This document shows, one piece after another, positions 45,120 through 53,074 of a DNA stretch of 64,000 bases. Made by a program: the position numbers and the translations under genes. Where the stretch lies: NCBI GenBank assembly GCA_002737365.1, contig NSIL01000002.1:62001-126000 (forward strand), read 5' to 3'. Each line of letters opens with the position of its first letter. Within the stretch, counting starts at the first letter, position 1. Source of the stretch: Acidobacterium sp. (GTDB taxonomy: Bacteria; Acidobacteriota; Vicinamibacteria; Vicinamibacterales; UBA2999). Below the pieces are notes generated by a model. That model was given only the letters and a program-made list of their open reading frames with translations. It had not been told where the DNA came from and did not search any database.

Positions 45120-45395
45120 CTACTTGAAGATCGCGCCGAGATCGATGGTCAGGCCGGCAAGCCCTGGGATGTCGAGCCGCGCTGGTGCCTCGGCGGCTGC
45201 CGTCGCCTGGTAGGCGCCCTCGCGCAACGAAAAACACTCCAGGCGGCGGGCCTCGGGGTCGACAATCCAGCAATGCGCGACACCCAGTAACGCCTAGCGC
45301 CGCGCCTTCACCTGCCGATCATGCTGGATGCTCGACGCCGCCGCGTAGTCCTCGTAGGTCAACTTCGCGTTCAGGCCGCGGGATCATAGCGGAGG
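45120..45395 (-). pseudogene. Internally deleted Uma2-family (DUF820) gene
   Basis: Read on the minus strand, LTYEDYAAA is followed within ~20 codons by a stop. After it comes LGVAHCWIVDPEARRLECFS and ARLDIPGLAGLTIDLGAIFK with a proper stop at 45120-45122. Intact Uma2-family proteins have about 90 more residues between these parts, including the nuclease core. This is therefore a deletion remnant. Confidence 0.7.
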
Positions 45396-45410
45396 TTGCC
45401 GGCGGTTGTC

Positions 45411-45880
45411 TCAGCGGCCAAATTGGCGTGCGAACTCGATAATCGCCGGAGCGGCAGCTTTCTCGGGATGGCTGAGCGCCAGCACGATGCGCGTGTGACT
45501 TTCGCCGGGCACTGGAGCCAACCGGCTGTTCACGCCGTTTGCGAGCAGAGCCGCGTACAGTAACGGCGATTGCCGCTGCAGGGCGCTTTTGTACTCGCGA
45601 ATTGCGCTGGTGATGCGCGACGTTTCCACTCATCAGTACGGTCATCACCCTGGAACCGCGTCCGGTGGCTGCCAGCCGATAGAGATCGAGCGTGTGTTTA
45701 GGGGTGTCGCACGTGGAGGAGGAGGTGTGGCAGATGTCGTTGAGTATCTGTGCGACTGGGAGTTCGGCCCGCTCGTCAAGCAGGGCGACGCCCGCGCGTG
45801 TCGCGATGGCGCAGCCGCTGACCACGAGGGTCAGTGCGACCGTGAGAGTGCGCTGCAGGGCCCAAGCCTCAAGCCCCAGG
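45411..45880 (-). pseudogene. Possible frameshifted small lipoprotein gene, unrecognised
   Basis: Two overlapping minus-strand frames look like one interrupted gene. The first contains LTVALTLVVSGCAIATRAGV, which resembles a lipoprotein signal, and continues to GSRVMTVLMS near 45630. The second frame continues ETSRITSAIREYKSALQRQS to EFARQFGR and a stop at 45411. I do not recognise the family. No good start codon is seen before the signal. It may instead be two chance frames. Confidence 0.35.
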
Positions 45881-45889
45881 TCCTACTTC
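45862..45889. repeat. Degenerate heptamer tandem repeat
   Basis: CCAAGCC, TCAAGCC, CCAGGTC and CTACTTC follow in 7-base phase. The last unit includes the stop codon of the minus-strand gene that begins at 46698. Confidence 0.55.
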
Positions 45890-46698
45890 TTCCGAAACTG
45901 TCCGTACATCAGCTCCTCGGCGAACTCCACGCACTTGTATTCCATCAGCCTCGCATTGGGCTCACGACGCCGGTAGAGAGGCATGCTCATCTTCCACGGC
46001 TTCGAGAAGACTTTCGGATCTTCGATCGTGGCTTCGTATTGCAGGGTGTTCGTGTCGGTCGCGGTGTAGCGTTCCGTCACCTTCAGCGCATCGCTATGGT
46101 GATTGCCAGCGCGATCGAACCACGTCTCTTCCATTTGATCGGTGACCTCGATCACGAGCGTCTCGCCGTCCCAGCGTCCGAGCGACCATCCCATCCACGC
46201 CGGCGCGGGACTCTTTTCCTGGCTGTTCATGCGGACGATGCGGCTGGTGCTGGCGTATTCGTAGGTGAACAGCACGTTGTCGGCCGACTGCACGATCTGA
46301 AACGGATAGGGCATGTAGGTGGCGCGTGGAATGCCTGGCATGAAGCACTTGACCTCAGGGTCGAGTGTCATCCAGCTTGCGCCATTCGCGTTTCTCTTGG
46401 CGAGTGCTTCGGGCAGGTACGGAATCTCGTCGCCCTCGACCACCCCCATGCCGGGCGGCACGCTGAACGCGGCGCCGAGCGCGAACACCGGGCCCTGCTT
46501 GGCCGGGTGCGCCTCGATGTTCCAGTTGGCGCTGCTGTTGGCCTGCCAGATGCCGTTCAGGTCGGGCGTGCCTTCCGGCGTGCGCGGGGCGCGAAACGCC
46601 GCCGGCGTGGCCGGGACGCCAGGCGCGCACGCGGCTATCGCCGATCCGAGCGCGAGCGCGACCAGGACCGCTGACGCGAGGCGCGCGTGCCTCGTCAT
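45883..46698 (-). CDS. Putative lipoprotein of the PDLxGxW family, unknown function
   Basis: The 271-residue product has a lipoprotein signal with lipobox IAAC (about residues 21-24). Motifs are PDLNGIWQ, RWDGETLVIEV, VTERYT and TIEDPKVFSKPW. These recur in the plus-strand protein at 47229, so the two are paralogous. Such proteins are common in Acidobacteria but no activity is known to me. The ATG overlaps the stop of the DUF6152 gene by four bases, so the two are co-expressed. Confidence 0.8.
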   Translation of the reverse strand: MTRHARLASAVLVALALGSAIAACAPGVPATPAAFRAPRTPEGTPDLNGIWQANSSANWNIEAHPAKQGPVFALGAAFSVPPGMGVVEGDEIPYLPEALAKRNANGASWMTLDPEVKCFMPGIPRATYMPYPFQIVQSADNVLFTYEYASTSRIVRMNSQEKSPAPAWMGWSLGRWDGETLVIEVTDQMEETWFDRAGNHHSDALKVTERYTATDTNTLQYEATIEDPKVFSKPWKMSMPLYRRREPNARLMEYKCVEFAEELMYGQFRKK

Positions 46699-47162
46699 CG
46701 TGACGGCTCCTTGGGCTTGGTCTTGTCGTTGGGGTCGCGGCCATCTTTCGGCGCGCCGGTGCCAGACGAGCCCATGAACAGCGTGCGGCCGTCAGGGAAC
46801 GTGATGTCACGGCCGTTGGCGCGCAGGCGGCCGTCCTTGGCGCGGAAGCCGGCGACCACAAGCTCAGTGCCGATCTTGATCGAGTCTCTGGAGATGCCGC
46901 CGCGCTGCAGCGTGTTGGGCGTGCCGCCCTCGACCATCCAGGTCTCTTTCTTGCCGTCCGGCCGGGTCACCTCCATGTGGATCCACGCATGGGGGTTGAT
47001 CCACTCGACCTTGGTGACCGGGCCCTTCAGGGTGACGGGGGCCTTGGCGTCGAATTCAGCCGAAAACGCATGGTGGGCCAGGACTTGGCCGCCGACCATC
47101 AACAGGGTGGCCAGCAGGACAGTCTTGAGGCCTGGGGCCTGGGACTTTGGCAGGTTCAACAA
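46695..47162 (-). CDS. DUF6152 family exported protein
   Basis: The ~155-residue product has the family core LAHHAFSAEFDAKAPVTLKG and VTKVEWINPHAWIHMEV. A hydrophobic signal (VLLATLLMVGGQVLA) is cleaved before HHAF. The function is unknown. The TTG start at 47162 is proposed because AGGAG lies nine bases upstream; the frame is open to 47255 but would then cross the start of the divergent gene at 47229. It is translationally coupled to the downstream PDLxGxW lipoprotein. Confidence 0.75.
   Translation of the reverse strand: MLNLPKSQAPGLKTVLLATLLMVGGQVLAHHAFSAEFDAKAPVTLKGPVTKVEWINPHAWIHMEVTRPDGKKETWMVEGGTPNTLQRGGISRDSIKIGTELVVAGFRAKDGRLRANGRDITFPDGRTLFMGSSGTGAPKDGRDPNDKTKPKEPSR
47127..47154. 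repeat. Degenerate heptamer tandem repeat at a gene start
   Basis: GAGGCCT, GGGGCCT, GGGACTT and TGGCAGG lie in 7-base phase. They fall within the first codons of the DUF6152 gene as called, encoding NLPKSQAPG-like residues, which makes that start less certain. Confidence 0.5.
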
Positions 47163-47228
47163 GGCTCGAATCTCCTCACGGGGGGAGGATAACCCAAAGC
47201 GGGGATCAGGGGTCGGGGAATTGGCGGT

Positions 47229-48293
47229 ATGATGCGGCGCATGAGATTCCTCCATCCGGTTGTCGTCGCGGCCACGCTGGTGGCTGGGTCGGTGCTCGTG
47301 GTCTCACTCGCTGCCCAATCAGGCAGTGCCTCACCCGGGGTGGCCCCGGCCGGCTGGAAGGTGCCGCGGACGGCGGACGGCAAGCCCGACCTGCAGGGCG
47401 TGTGGGGCAACAACAGCGTGACCCCCATGACCCGTCCGACGCAGTGGAAGGACAAGTCGTCGCTGACCGATGCCGAGATTGAGGACCTCAAGAAGATGGC
47501 CACGCAGTATGTGGACCAGGGCGGCGATGCGATCTTCGGCAACTTCGTCCAGATGATGCTGAACGCCAAGGATCAGGGGGCGTTCAAGCAGACGTCGTAC
47601 GATCCGACTACGGGCAACTACAACCAGTTCTGGATGGCCGACCGCGAGTGGGACACTCGCACGTCGCTCATTACCGATCCGCCTGACGGGCAGTTTCCGC
47701 CGCTGACGCCAGAGGCCGTGGCCCGTCGCGCCGAGGCCGCCAACGTGCGCGCTGCGCGCGGCCGCGGGCCGTCGGACGGCCCCGAAGACCGGCCGCTGTC
47801 GGAGCGCTGCATCTCGTACGGGGCGCCGCGCACCAGCGCGAATTATAACAGCTATATGCAGATCATCCAGTCGCCAACGACGACGGTGTTGTTACAGGAG
47901 ATGATTCACGACGCCCGCCTCGTCGCCATGACGCCCGGTACGCACCTCCCGGTGCGCATCCGCCAGCTGCACGGCGACCCACGTGGCCGTTGGGAAGGCG
48001 ACAGCCTGGTCGTCGAGTCGACCAATTTCATCAACGGCTTCCAGGGGTCGACGCCAGACGTGAAACTGACCGAGCGCTACACGCGCGTCAGCCCCGATTA
48101 CATCAACTGGGAGATCACGGTTGAGGATCCGAAGACTTGGAGCGAGCCCTACACCTTCATGATCCGCCTCAAGAAGGCGACCGGGATGATCTACGAATAC
48201 GCCTGCCACGAAGGCAACTACGCCATGGAAGGCATCCTGGCCGGGGCCCGCGCGGAAGAGGCCAAGGCGCGCGGCGTCAAGCCGAGAGAATAA
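47229..48293 (+). CDS. Exported PDLxGxW family protein, unknown function
   Basis: The 354-residue protein has a signal segment (FLHPVVVAATLVAGSVLVVS). Its motifs match the paralog on the other strand: KPDLQGVWGN, RWEGDSLVVESTNF, LTERYTRV and TVEDPKTWSEPYTFMIRL. It ends with the family-typical YEYACHEGNYAMEGILAGA. There is no catalytic motif I can name. ATG 47229, 47232 and 47241 are all possible starts. It is divergent from the DUF6152 operon and may share its control region. Confidence 0.8.
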   Translation: MMRRMRFLHPVVVAATLVAGSVLVVSLAAQSGSASPGVAPAGWKVPRTADGKPDLQGVWGNNSVTPMTRPTQWKDKSSLTDAEIEDLKKMATQYVDQGGDAIFGNFVQMMLNAKDQGAFKQTSYDPTTGNYNQFWMADREWDTRTSLITDPPDGQFPPLTPEAVARRAEAANVRAARGRGPSDGPEDRPLSERCISYGAPRTSANYNSYMQIIQSPTTTVLLQEMIHDARLVAMTPGTHLPVRIRQLHGDPRGRWEGDSLVVESTNFINGFQGSTPDVKLTERYTRVSPDYINWEITVEDPKTWSEPYTFMIRLKKATGMIYEYACHEGNYAMEGILAGARAEEAKARGVKPRE

Positions 48294-48314
48294 GCGCCAC
48301 ACCGGCGTGCGCGG

Positions 48315-48695
48315 CTAGGGAAGCTCGCCCGTGGCGGGCGATGGCCCGAGCAGCGCCCGCACTTGTGCGTCCAGTTCCGCAGCCATCGCCTGGTTGAAGA
48401 GACCGCCGTCCCGCCATCGGACCACGCCGTCGCGATCGATCAGCACCAGGTACGCCAACCGGTCGTCGCCGACTCCCAGCCGGGATTTCCACGGACCGGT
48501 GCCGCCGAACACGATGATGGCATTGGGGCGATAGCGCGGATCGGTGTCCTTGCGCATGCCACCGGTAATGACGGGCTTGGCGAGGCGTGCGAAGCCGCCA
48601 ATCATCGGCACCTGATACCAGGTGAACTGCGGCTCGGCGCCCCAGGTGGTGCGCGCGTGATCGGTCCACGCCGGGCAACACCACTTCGGTGCCGG
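48315..48695 (-). pseudogene. 3' fragment resembling a redoxin-like protein
   Basis: This part of a chimeric minus-strand frame reads YQVPMIGGFARLAKPVITGG, NAIIVFGGTGPWKSRLGVGD, then DRLAYLVLIDRDGVVRW and a normal stop. It looks like the C-terminal half of a thioredoxin-like/redoxin family protein, lacking the N-terminal CxxC part. Its 5' side is joined directly to a TonB-receptor fragment. The family assignment is from remembered sequences. Confidence 0.5.
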
Positions 48696-49010
48696 CCAGC
48701 CGCCGAGCGCCGTCTTGAGCATGGTGTTGGTGGACGCGCGGAAGAAGGGCAACTCGTAGATGTACGACGCCGACAGAATGTAGCGGCGGTCGGTGCGCGC
48801 GTTTTCGAAGTCAGTGGACGTCGCCTGGGTCGCCCGGACGCCCGATGTTGCGGCCGTGACACCCTGGCCTGGATTACTCAGCCGTACGCCACCCGACAGC
48901 GCCACTGTGTTGACGAAGAGCGGGTTGGTGAAGGCATTCTGCTCGAAGCTGCCGTAGGCGCCGCGAATAATCATGTCATCCGTATTGGTGGGACCGATCG
49001 TGAAGCCCAC
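48696..49010 (-). pseudogene. Fragment of a TonB-dependent receptor barrel
   Basis: The upstream part of the same chimeric frame reads GFTIGPTNTDDMIIRGAYGS, NPLFVNTVALSGGVRLSNPG, and DRRYILSASYIYELPFF followed by LKTALGGW. These are late-barrel motifs of acidobacterial TonB-dependent receptors. Internal pieces are missing and there is no signal peptide or plug. It is a gene fragment fused in frame to the redoxin-like tail. Confidence 0.7.
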
Positions 49011-49012
49011 CC

Positions 49013-49306
49013 GTGGCCGGCAACTTGATGGCCGGGCAGCCGCTCGATCGCGACGCGTTGTTCATGAATCGCGGCGCCGCCGGCGCGGCCTGGAGCTTCG
49101 TCGAATCGTTGCCCGACGTGGTCCTGAGGCACGATGTGACCCACGGTGTGCAGTTCGTGGACTTCGACGGCGATGGCCGCCTCGACCTGTCGCTGACCAA
49201 CAACGATCCTGCCGGTGGCGGGCACCCGCTGCTCCGCAACACCGCAGCGCCACGCGGTCGCGGCTTCTTCGTCGACGTCACGACCATCAAGGGCATCGAC
49301 CCATGG
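49013..49306 (+). pseudogene. Fragment of a VCBS/FG-GAP repeat protein
   Basis: In frame with the downstream antitoxin, this stretch encodes LFMNRGAAGAAWSFVESL and VQFVDFDGDGRLDLSLTNND, a calcium-binding FG-GAP/VCBS repeat, then GGGHPLLRNTAAPRGRGFFV. It lacks a signal peptide and the other repeats. It is a remnant of a large secreted protein, joined to the RHH antitoxin start. Confidence 0.6.
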
Positions 49307-49312
49307 CCACAG

Positions 49313-49573
49313 ATGAAGCGCACCACCATTTTCCTGACTGAGACCCTCGAGCGTCAGCTTCAGCAGTTCGCCCGGCAGCAGAATCGCTCGGTCGCCGAAG
49401 TGGTGTGCGAAGCGCTGACAGCGCACTTGGATTCCAATCGGCAGCCATTCCAGAGGCCTGAGACATTCGACAGCGATGAGACCGATATCGCCGAACGATT
49501 CGACGAACACCTGTTCAAGAATTTCGACGTCCATACTGGTCGATTGCCCGCACCAGGTGATGCAGATTCGTAA
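49313..49573 (+). CDS. Ribbon-helix-helix antitoxin
   Basis: The 86-residue protein starts MKRTTIFLTETLERQLQQFA and continues RQQNRSVAEVVCEAL, a ribbon-helix-helix DNA-binding domain. The acidic C-terminal tail (FDSDETDIAERFDEHL) would wrap the toxin. The ATG at 49313 is the domain start; the frame is open upstream only through a VCBS fragment. Its TAA overlaps the toxin ATG (TAATG). Confidence 0.8.
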   Translation: MKRTTIFLTETLERQLQQFARQQNRSVAEVVCEALTAHLDSNRQPFQRPETFDSDETDIAERFDEHLFKNFDVHTGRLPAPGDADS

Positions 49574-49982
49574 TGACTGCCACCGTCGTCGATAGCGGTA
49601 TCTTGTCTGCCCTGTTCAACCCGCGCGACCAGTGGCACGAGCGCGCGGCCATTTTCTTCAAGGCCAATTCGCGCGAAGCCGTTGTGCCGCTGAGTATTCT
49701 TGGCGAAGTCGCTTACATGGTTGAGGAGAAGCGCGGCTCTCGTGGCCCGCGGTCACTGGCCGACTGGCTGCCGCGGGCTTCGTTCAGCTGGCACCGCTGT
49801 TGCCCCAGGACTTGCGACGAATGACCTTGCTGATGGCGAAGTATCCAGACCTGGGTTTCGTCGATTCGTCAGTCGTGGCCATCGCCGAGCGCCTCATAAT
49901 CGGCACCATCGCCACCACTGATCGTTGGCACTTCACTGCTGTGCGCCCCTCGCACGTTGAGCGCTTCACGCTGGTGCCGTAG
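49573..49982 (+). pseudogene. Frameshifted VapC-type PIN toxin
   Basis: The frame from 49573 starts ATVVDSGILSALFNPRD with SILGEVAYMVEE. It leaves the correct frame at the CCGCGGGC stretch (49771-49778). One frame over, the PIN domain continues GFVQLAPLLPQDLRRM, LGFVDSSVVAIAERL, TTDRWHF and RPSHVERFTLVP with its stop at 49982. With one base added the four acidic PIN residues would all be present. The gene is therefore recently broken, or the base is a sequencing error. Confidence 0.8.
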
Positions 49983-49988
49983 GTTAAT

Positions 49989-50012
49989 GTGGCGTCCGCT
50001 TTTCGGCGGACC
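49989..50012. repeat. Half copy of the 54-bp palindromic repeat (family 1)
   Basis: This 24-base sequence starts GTGGCGTCCGC and ends CGGCGGACC. It matches the right arm of the elements at 3831 and 54828. No left arm precedes it. Confidence 0.7.
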
Positions 50013-50017
50013 GTGTT

Positions 50018-50065
50018 CTCCGGCTGACCACCTTCGCCAAGGCTTCGGCGGTCAAGAAGCCGGAG
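50018..50065. repeat. Imperfect inverted repeat next to the half repeat
   Basis: CTCCGGCT (50018-50025) pairs with AGCCGGAG (50058-50065). Inner parts GACC/GGTC and GCC-AA-GGC also pair. It lies just beyond the 3' end of the minus-strand YWTD gene and may serve as its terminator. Confidence 0.5.
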
Positions 50066-50066
50066 G

Positions 50067-51023
50067 CTACTGCTGCCGCGTCGTCGCGCGCGTCAGGTCG
50101 GCGTGGGCGATCCCAGTGAGCATGCCCTGGCCGGTGAACAGCGTCTTGCGGTCCGAGCCGTCCAGCTTCAGGCTGTAGACGTTGCCGCGTAGATCGGTCA
50201 GGAACATCCGTCCCCCTTGAAGGTCGAGGGCAATCCCAATGGTCTCGCCGAAGCCGCCGGCGAGGATGGTGCGCGTGTGTGGCCCGTCCAACGTGGTGCG
50301 ATTCACGGTGTTGCCGTCTGGAGGATTGCCGCGATCGGTCCAATAGAGATGCCGCTTGGCGAGGTCGAGTTCGAGGTCGATGGGCTCTGGCAGGCCGTCG
50401 AACAGGATTTCGATGTCGCTGCGATTGATCGCCGTCTGGCCGCGCGGGAGGTCGAGGTTGGCGCGCCGAATGGTGCCGACGTTGGCATTGTCGCCGCCCT
50501 TCTGCGTCCAGTAGATCTTGCCGCCGGCGACATCTACGGCCATGCCGACGCACCAGTTGCGTTGATCCTTGCGGGCTTCGTCACCGCGACCGGTTTCGAC
50601 CAGCGTCTCCAGGCCCGAGCCATCGAGGTTGACGCGCATCACCCGCAGGCCTTCGCGGTCGGACCAATACAGCCTGCCGTTCTGCTTGTCGAGCACCAGC
50701 TGCTTGCCGGTCCACGTGCCACCGGCCTTGACGATGGTCGTCACGTTCGAGCCATCCAGATTCGACCGCTCGATCGACCCATCGTCGGCCGCGTAGTCGC
50801 CCATGTTGGTCCAGTAGATGTGGCCGGCCTCGACGTCGATGGCAATGCCGTCGGGTTGACCCTTGAGACCCTCGATCAGGACCTGCCGGTCAGCGCCCTC
50901 TGGCGTGGCCGACACGAGCTTGCCGCGCAGGTCGAGAAAGAAGATCCGCGCGTTCGGGTTGCCGGCGACTGAGCCGGACCAACCGAGGAACAGGACCAGG
51001 ACGAGGAGGCCGTGTCGTGCCAT
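50067..51023 (-). CDS. Exported YWTD (LDL-receptor class B) beta-propeller protein
   Basis: The 318-residue protein has a signal peptide (MARHGLLVLVLFLGWSGSVA). Repeated YWTD-type units make one six-bladed propeller: AGHIYWTNMGD, NGRLYWSDREG, GGKIYWTQKGG, KRHLYWTDRGN and GGRMFLTDLRG, each followed by a NLDG-type turn. It probably binds ligands outside the cytoplasm; none can be named. ATG 51023 is chosen over GTG 51029. The gene stands alone among gene fragments. Confidence 0.85.
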   Translation of the reverse strand: MARHGLLVLVLFLGWSGSVAGNPNARIFFLDLRGKLVSATPEGADRQVLIEGLKGQPDGIAIDVEAGHIYWTNMGDYAADDGSIERSNLDGSNVTTIVKAGGTWTGKQLVLDKQNGRLYWSDREGLRVMRVNLDGSGLETLVETGRGDEARKDQRNWCVGMAVDVAGGKIYWTQKGGDNANVGTIRRANLDLPRGQTAINRSDIEILFDGLPEPIDLELDLAKRHLYWTDRGNPPDGNTVNRTTLDGPHTRTILAGGFGETIGIALDLQGGRMFLTDLRGNVYSLKLDGSDRKTLFTGQGMLTGIAHADLTRATTRQQ

Positions 51024-51164
51024 GCGCACAGACTATACTCGGTTCGGATTCCCGATCAGACCCCAGACGGTCCTCGCGTCCATCGGCGCCGGCTTAGCCT
51101 TGGCCGTAGGGGTCTTCGCCAGCGTGCATCTGGCGAAACCGGCGCCGCCGACCGGGGCGGGGCA

Positions 51165-51471
51165 GGATGGCATCCGGAATCATCCGGCGCTGGCGAGATT
51201 GAGCTTGCCGGAACTCCGGGGACAGGGTGGGTTGGGGGGGGACCGCTCGTCACGAAGACGCTCGTGATCTACGGCTTGCTGTCGTCGTCCGGCCGGGCCG
51301 ATCGCGGCGGCCGCCTCGTCGCGTACGACCAGGCGACCGGCCGCAACCCTTGGTTCGGTGACACTGCCGGGCGCGCCACTGGGCACGCCCATGACCTACT
51401 CCGTCAACCGCCGGCAGTTCGTGGCGCGAACGCTGCTCGGCGGTCAGCTGGTGTCGTTGGCGTTGCCCTAG
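51165..51471 (+). pseudogene. 3' remnant of a PQQ-dependent dehydrogenase
   Basis: Three frames together give the end of a quinoprotein dehydrogenase. GIRNHPALARLSLPEL is followed by an eight-G run (51234-51241). One frame over comes GPLVTKTLVIYGL and GGRLVAYDQATG. A second shift near 51345 gives TLGSVTLPGAPLGTPMTYSV and ends LVSLALP with TAG at 51471. The GTPMTY block is typical of this family. Upstream (51037-51164) a hydrophobic frame may be unrelated. Confidence 0.65.
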
Positions 51472-52376
51472 TTGCGTCGGTGTACCTGGGCCGACTTTAT
51501 GGCGCGCTCGGCCGCTGCCGTGCGCAGCATGCCGACCGCCGTGTAGATCACCACGACCACCACGCCCCAGCGGACGTAATCGAGCGGCAGCGACTTGACG
51601 ATGAAGGCGGCAATGACCACGGCGAGCGGGCCGCCGATCATCAGGCCAATGGCGGCGCGCAAGTCGTAGCTCTGCTTGCGGATGAACTGCAGGCTACCCA
51701 CCGGCATCAGGAACGCGCAGGCGCCCATCATGATCGGGAATGCCGCCGTCGGGTTCATGCCGAGCAGGCTGATCATGATCAGGCACGGAGCGTAGTAGCC
51801 GATGCCGAGCATCATCAGCGCCCCGAGGAACGCGGAAATCACGATGGCGATGCCGAGCTTGGCGCCGGCGACCCCGAGCGCCACACCCGGCGCGGGGCCG
51901 ATGCCCGTGAGCGAGAACAACATCAGCGTGGCGGCTCCGATCAGCGCGCAGCCCATGCCGATTTGCACCTGGCGTCGCGGCAGGCTGGCGACCACGCCGG
52001 CGCCGAGCCATGCGCCGGCGGCGGCCGCGGCGATGATCGCGACCAGCGTCACGAACTCCACCTCGACGATGGTGATGTAGATCACGGCCTGCACCGTGGT
52101 CGGCACCACGTAGCCGACGTTGAGGGTGCCGGGAATCTTCTCGTCGCGCACCACGTTCCAGAAGCGGAACATCGAGGTCGTGGTGGCATACGAGCCGATG
52201 CCGAGGGTGTCGAAGAAGTTCGCGATGAACGAAATGCCGAGCGTTCGGGGTTCTGGCCCGAGCGGCGTGGTGTCGGCGCCGGACGCGCGTTGCCGGTTGA
52301 CGGTGGTATACCAGGACGCGAGGTACACCATCGCAATCACGATCATGCCAGACAGAAGGATGGTTTTGGGTGCCAT
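51468..52376 (-). CDS. Sulfite exporter TauE/SafE family permease
   Basis: The 302-residue membrane protein has about eight hydrophobic segments. Two half-repeats are suggested by GISFIANFFDTLGIGSYATT near the N-terminus and AFLGALMMLGIGYYAPCLIM in the second half, typical of TauE/SafE carriers of sulfur-containing anions. The transported solute is unknown. Its stop overlaps the end of the PQQ remnant on the other strand by four bases. The response regulator gene ends 12 bases upstream, so one transcript is possible. Confidence 0.88.
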   Translation of the reverse strand: MAPKTILLSGMIVIAMVYLASWYTTVNRQRASGADTTPLGPEPRTLGISFIANFFDTLGIGSYATTTSMFRFWNVVRDEKIPGTLNVGYVVPTTVQAVIYITIVEVEFVTLVAIIAAAAAGAWLGAGVVASLPRRQVQIGMGCALIGAATLMLFSLTGIGPAPGVALGVAGAKLGIAIVISAFLGALMMLGIGYYAPCLIMISLLGMNPTAAFPIMMGACAFLMPVGSLQFIRKQSYDLRAAIGLMIGGPLAVVIAAFIVKSLPLDYVRWGVVVVVIYTAVGMLRTAAAERAIKSAQVHRRN

Positions 52377-52387
52377 GGCGATGGATT

Positions 52388-53074
52388 CTATCCGACGAAC
52401 TTGTAGCCCGAACCGTGAATCGTCAGGATGTGCTCGGGGGCGTGCGGCGAGGTCTCAATTTTCTGCCGCAGCTTGGCAACGAAATTGTCGATGGTCCGAG
52501 TGGTGGGGAACTCTTCGTAGCCCCACACTTGGTTCAGGATTTGCTCGCGGGTCACGACTTGGCCGGTGTGCTGGACGAAGTAGCGCAGCAGGTCTAACTC
52601 GCGGGCGGTGAACTCGATGCGGACCGTGCCGCGGCGGGCCTGGTGCAACTTGAAGTCGATCTCGATGTCGCCGATGCTGATCGCGTCGGCGGCCGGCTTG
52701 GCCACCCCGCTGCCGGTGCGGCGCAGCACGGCGCGCACGCGCGCCAGCAGCTCGATAATCGAGAACGGCTTGGTGACGTAGTCGTCCGCGCCCAGCTCGA
52801 GGCCGAGCACCTTGTCAGTTTCCGCCGAACGGGCGGTCAGCATCACGATCGGCGTTGTGATCGCGCGCGCGCGCAAATCGCGGCACAGCTCGAAACCGTT
52901 CTTCTTGGGCAGCATGACGTCGAGAATAACCAGGTCGGGCGCAAACGCCGCGGCCTTCTGGAGTCCCTCGTCGCCGTCCACCGCGGTTTCCACCTCGTAG
53001 CCCTCAAGCTCGAGGTTGTCGCGCAGGCCGAGCCGCATTTGCGGCTCGTCTTCAATTACCAGGATTCTCTTCAT
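52388..53074 (-). CDS. OmpR/PhoB-family response regulator
   Basis: The 228-residue protein has a receiver domain (MKRILVIEDEPQMRLGL, phospho-acceptor Asp52 in VILDVMLPKK, switch Thr in VMLTARS and Lys in YVTKPFS). A winged-helix DNA-binding domain follows (FTARELDLLRYFVQHTGQVV, RTIDNFVAKLRQKIE, IHGSGYKFVG). The ATG at 53074 overlaps the histidine kinase stop by four bases, so the pair is co-translated. Target genes are unknown; the nearest candidate is the permease downstream. Confidence 0.93.
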   Translation of the reverse strand: MKRILVIEDEPQMRLGLRDNLELEGYEVETAVDGDEGLQKAAAFAPDLVILDVMLPKKNGFELCRDLRARAITTPIVMLTARSAETDKVLGLELGADDYVTKPFSIIELLARVRAVLRRTGSGVAKPAADAISIGDIEIDFKLHQARRGTVRIEFTARELDLLRYFVQHTGQVVTREQILNQVWGYEEFPTTRTIDNFVAKLRQKIETSPHAPEHILTIHGSGYKFVG

